Origin: Clostridia bacterium
Lineage (GTDB): Bacteria; Bacillota; Clostridia; Christensenellales; Borkfalkiaceae
Length of the DNA stretch: 8,517 nucleotides
Direction: 5' to 3'
NCBI GenBank assembly: GCA_900767885.1
Contig: CAAGAU010000008.1
Coordinates: 1-8,517, forward strand
Below the pieces are notes generated by a model, which worked only from the letters and a program-made list of their open reading frames with translations, searched no databases and was not told the DNA's origin. Positions 6,346 through 8,517 of this stretch are shown in pieces; the stretch's first letter is position 1, and each line of letters opens with the position of its first letter. The position numbers were made by a program, and so were the translations under genes.

Positions 6346-6373
6346 TTGCTTTTTTGCTTAAATAGTATATAAT
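6346..6373 (+). promoter_or_regulatory. Probable sigma-A promoter of pckA
   Basis: A perfect -10 TATAAT (6368-6373) is preceded by a partial -35 TTGCTT (6346-6351) with a 16-nt spacer. A TTTGCT at 6345-6350 with 17 nt is the alternative. Transcription would start near 6380, giving a leader of about 83 nt. The weak -35 suggests moderate or activator-dependent expression. Confidence 0.65.
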
Positions 6374-6388
6374 AGTATTCGTGAGAGG

Positions 6389-6421
6389 TTGGCGAAATTA
6401 CGGATTTTTTGTTTTCGCTAA
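6389..6421 (+). other. Potential leader hairpin upstream of pckA
   Basis: Arms 6389-6397 and 6413-6421 can pair over 9 bp (one G-U) around a 15-nt loop that contains a T-run. It starts about 9 nt after the predicted transcription start. It could stabilise the 5' end, but it matches no riboswitch class I know. No T-tract follows the stem. Confidence 0.35.
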
Positions 6422-6462
6422 TCATTATATAAAATAGTTAAAAATATCAAACGAGGTGTTAT

Positions 6463-8070
6463 ATGAAAAACATTGATTTGAGTAAGTATGGTATTACCGG
6501 CACTACCGAAATCGTCTACAACCCTTCCTACGATCTTCTGTTTGCGGAAGAAACCAAACCCGAACTCGAAGGTTACGAGAAAGGTCAGGTAAGCGAACTC
6601 GGCGCGGTCAACGTTATGACGGGCGTCTATACGGGTCGTTCGCCTAAAGATAAATTTATCGTTAAGGACGAAAATTCCGAAAACACCGTCTGGTGGACTT
6701 CCGATTCCTATAAAAACGACAACCACCCCGCTACCAAAGAGGCGTGGAAAGCCGTTAAAGACATTGCTATTAAAGAACTTTCCGACAAACGTCTTTTCGT
6801 GGTAGACGCGTTCTGCGGCGCGAACAAGGATACGCGTATGGCTATCCGTTTCATAGTCGAGGTTGCATGGCAGGCTCACTTCGTAACGAATATGTTCATT
6901 AAGCCCACCGCCGAAGAACTCGAAAACTTCGAACCCGACTTCGTTGTATACAACGCTTCCAAAGCAAAAGTCGAAAACTACAAAGAACTCGGACTTAACA
7001 GCGAAACCGCGGTTATGTTCAACATCACCAGCCGCGAGCAGGTTATCGTAAACACCTGGTACGGCGGCGAAATGAAGAAAGGTATGTTCTCCATGATGAA
7101 CTATTACCTTCCTCTTAAGGGCATTGCTTCCATGCACTGCTCGGCAAACACCGATTTGAACGGCAAAAACACCGCTATATTCTTCGGTCTTTCGGGTACG
7201 GGTAAGACTACTCTTTCCACCGATCCCAAGAGATTGCTCATCGGCGACGACGAACACGGCTGGGACGATAACGGCGTGTTCAACTTCGAGGGCGGCTGCT
7301 ATGCAAAGGTTATCAACCTCGATAAGGACAGCGAACCCGACATTTACAACGCTATCAGACGCGACGCGCTTCTGGAAAACGTTACTCTCGATAAAGACGG
7401 CAAAATCGACTTCAACGATAAGAGCGTTACCGAAAACACCCGCGTATCCTATCCTATTAACCATATAAAGAATATCGTTCGTCCCGTTTCTTCCGCTCCC
7501 GCGGCTAAGGAAGTAATATTCCTTTCGGCGGACGCGTTCGGCGTTCTTCCTCCCGTGTCTATCCTTACGCCCGAGCAGACTCAGTATTACTTCCTTTCGG
7601 GCTTTACCGCTAAACTTGCGGGTACGGAGCGCGGAATAACCGAGCCTACCCCCACGTTCTCGGCTTGCTTCGGTCAGGCGTTCCTCGAACTCCACCCCAC
7701 CAAGTACGCGGAAGAACTCGTTAAAAAGATGAAAAAGAGCGGTGCAAAGGCATACCTCGTCAACACCGGCTGGAACGGTACCGGCAAGCGTATATCCATT
7801 AAGGATACCCGCGGCATTATCGACGCTATCTTAAACGGCGATATCGAAAAGGCTCCCACCAAGAAGATTCCTTACTTCGATTTCGAAGTTCCCACCGAAC
7901 TTAACGGCGTTGACAGCGGCATACTTGACCCCAGAGATACTTACGCCGACGTTTCCGTATGGGAAGAAAAGGCAAAAGACCTTGCAGGCAGATTCGTTAA
8001 GAACTTTGCCAAATACGAAACCAACGAAGCGGGCAAAGCACTCGTTTCCGCAGGTCCTTGCGTTAAATAA
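6463..8070 (+). CDS. pckA: Phosphoenolpyruvate carboxykinase (ATP), EC 4.1.1.49
   Basis: This cytoplasmic enzyme interconverts oxaloacetate + ATP and PEP + CO2 + ADP. It serves gluconeogenesis or, in many anaerobes, PEP carboxylation toward succinate. The 535-aa length matches the family (about 540 in E. coli). Landmarks are TGRSPKDK with the substrate-binding Arg59, the WYGGEMKKGMFS segment (199-210) with metal/substrate Lys206, His225 in SMHCSAN, the P-loop GLSGTGKT (242-249), the metal-binding IGDDEHGW (260-267, Asp262), FNFEGGCYAK (273-282), Arg327 in NTRVSYP, and the C-terminal TGWNGTGKR (435-443). All expected catalytic residues are present and the frame is intact. The ATG has GAGGTG 4 nt upstream. 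It stands alone between its promoter (6346-6373) and a strong terminator (8088-8126), pointing away from the ABC operon. Confidence 0.98.
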   Translation: MKNIDLSKYGITGTTEIVYNPSYDLLFAEETKPELEGYEKGQVSELGAVNVMTGVYTGRSPKDKFIVKDENSENTVWWTSDSYKNDNHPATKEAWKAVKDIAIKELSDKRLFVVDAFCGANKDTRMAIRFIVEVAWQAHFVTNMFIKPTAEELENFEPDFVVYNASKAKVENYKELGLNSETAVMFNITSREQVIVNTWYGGEMKKGMFSMMNYYLPLKGIASMHCSANTDLNGKNTAIFFGLSGTGKTTLSTDPKRLLIGDDEHGWDDNGVFNFEGGCYAKVINLDKDSEPDIYNAIRRDALLENVTLDKDGKIDFNDKSVTENTRVSYPINHIKNIVRPVSSAPAAKEVIFLSADAFGVLPPVSILTPEQTQYYFLSGFTAKLAGTERGITEPTPTFSACFGQAFLELHPTKYAEELVKKMKKSGAKAYLVNTGWNGTGKRISIKDTRGIIDAILNGDIEKAPTKKIPYFDFEVPTELNGVDSGILDPRDTYADVSVWEEKAKDLAGRFVKNFAKYETNEAGKALVSAGPCVK

Positions 8071-8087
8071 TTAAGTTTATTTATAGT

Positions 8088-8126
8088 CGGGGCGACCGCC
8101 TTCAAGCGGTCGCCCCGTTTATTTTT
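8088..8126 (+). terminator. Rho-independent terminator of pckA
   Basis: A perfect 12-bp GC-rich stem (arms 8088-8099 and 8106-8117) with a 6-nt loop is followed by TTTATTTTT (8118-8126). It lies 17 nt after the pckA stop. Confidence 0.93.
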
Positions 8127-8207
8127 ACCCTAAAACCGCCGAAAAAATCTACAAAAACGGCTTTTTAAAAAAAATTAAAAAATTTTTAAAAAAGTGTCGA
8201 AAATCGT

Positions 8208-8236
8208 TTGACTTTATTTTCTAATAGTAGTAAAAT
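8208..8236 (+). promoter_or_regulatory. Tandem promoter P1 with upstream A/T tract
   Basis: The -35 is TTGACT (8208-8213), followed by a 17-nt spacer and a -10 TAAAAT (8231-8236). A 32-nt stretch made only of A and T (8162-8193) lies just upstream, where an UP element would contact the alpha subunit C-terminal domains. Start predicted near 8243. Confidence 0.75.
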
Positions 8237-8348
8237 AAGCGAGCGTCGTCTGGAGAGGCACTGTTAAAGCCGTCCGGGCGGGTTAAAGGCAAATTCAAAA
8301 ACTTCGGAAATTTCTTAAAAAAAAGTTTTAAAAAGTTGCGAAAAACGC

Positions 8349-8378
8349 TTGACAAACCCTTCCCGATTATGGTAAAAT
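8349..8378 (+). promoter_or_regulatory. Tandem promoter P2 with upstream A/T tract
   Basis: A consensus -35 TTGACA (8349-8354) is followed by an 18-nt spacer and a -10 TAAAAT (8373-8378), with TG at 8370-8371 making an extended -10. An A/T-rich tract lies upstream (about 8312-8335). The -10 region GTAAAATAAGC is identical to that of P1, and the flank before the -35 is also similar. P1 and P2 therefore look like a duplicated promoter module about 141 nt apart. Start predicted near 8385. Confidence 0.8.
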
Positions 8379-8384
8379 AAGCAG

Positions 8385-8517
8385 GCTATCGACGAGATGG
8401 CGCTCAAGGTAAACGGTACTGTTTACCGACGTAGATTAAAAATTGAATAGAAGGAAATGAATTGAAACTAAAACGAATTAACCGAGAGGTTAGTTCACAA
8501 ACGTTTCTGTCAATTTC
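8385..8517 (+). other. Structured leader of an unseen downstream gene (possible stable-RNA or rrn operon)
   Basis: Downstream of P2 there is a 7-bp hairpin (8408-8414 with 8421-8427). A second, 9-bp hairpin has a GAGA (GNRA-type) tetraloop (8475-8483 with 8488-8496). Possible outer pairing joins 8464-8468 with 8503-8507 and 8460-8463 with 8512-8515. Strong tandem UP-type promoters plus a structured leader are typical of rRNA operons in Firmicutes, but the 16S start is not reached. Alternatively a protein gene could begin at a TTG (8462) with AAGGA 6 nt upstream, reading MKLKRINREVSS to the window end. Its CTA and TCA codons look rare compared with the genes here, which argues against coding. 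No gene is certain in 8127-8517. Confidence 0.4.

Noticed and set aside
6418..7695. 425-aa minus-strand open frame opposite pckA
   Set aside because: It is the antisense shadow of an intact, strongly conserved pckA gene, with no ribosome binding site and a composition typical of reverse-frame translation.
8462..8517. Partial CDS from TTG at 8462 running off the window (begins MKLKRINREV)
   Set aside because: It has a fair AAGGA site, but only 18 codons are visible, several (CTA, TCA) look rare in the neighbouring genes, and the bases fold into paired stems. It is mentioned only as an alternative in the leader entry.

Overview
The window looks like chromosomal DNA from an uncultured, probably gut-associated member of the Clostridia (Firmicutes). 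This is an inference. It rests on consensus sigma-A promoters (TTGACN, 17-18 nt, TACAAT/TAAAAT), AGGAG/GAGG-type ribosome binding sites, GC-rich hairpin plus T-tract terminators, a lipoprotein signal followed by a Ser/Thr/Gly-rich linker, and an ATP-dependent PEP carboxykinase. No phage, IS transposase, CRISPR array, tRNA or recognisable rRNA body is visible.

Layout. 1-180 is a dispersed-repeat patch: a 57-nt direct repeat whose halves also form a long imperfect hairpin. 186-299 (minus) is a possible 37-aa peptide or gene remnant. 480-2408 (plus) is a large predicted lipoprotein of unknown function with its own promoter and terminator. 2667-4118 (plus) is a MATE-family efflux protein; its 5' leader carries a 34-nt perfect palindrome inside a longer inverted repeat. 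The MATE gene converges on a two-gene minus-strand ABC exporter operon (ATPase 5081-6001, permease 4176-5084, ATGA overlap), with a GC-rich hairpin between the gene ends. 6002-6462 is a divergent intergenic region. It holds the ABC promoter, a doubtful 72-aa plus-strand ORF that contains a 15-nt copy of the MATE-leader palindrome arm, and the pckA promoter and leader. 6463-8070 (plus) is pckA, closed by a strong terminator. 8127-8517 has no convincing gene. It carries two tandem, mutually similar strong promoters behind A/T-rich UP-like tracts and a leader that can fold into hairpins, so it may be the front of a stable-RNA (possibly rrn) operon or another highly expressed gene beyond the window.

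How the genes relate. Each main transcription unit has its own promoter, and strong terminators follow the lipoprotein and pckA, so this is a set of independent units rather than one pathway. The MATE and ABC units both point to export of small molecules or drugs. PckA is central metabolism (oxaloacetate/PEP interconversion). I see no clear evidence of a novel multi-gene system. The most interesting items are the palindrome and its partial second copy, the unidentified lipoprotein, the two small ORFs, and the duplicated promoter array at the right end.
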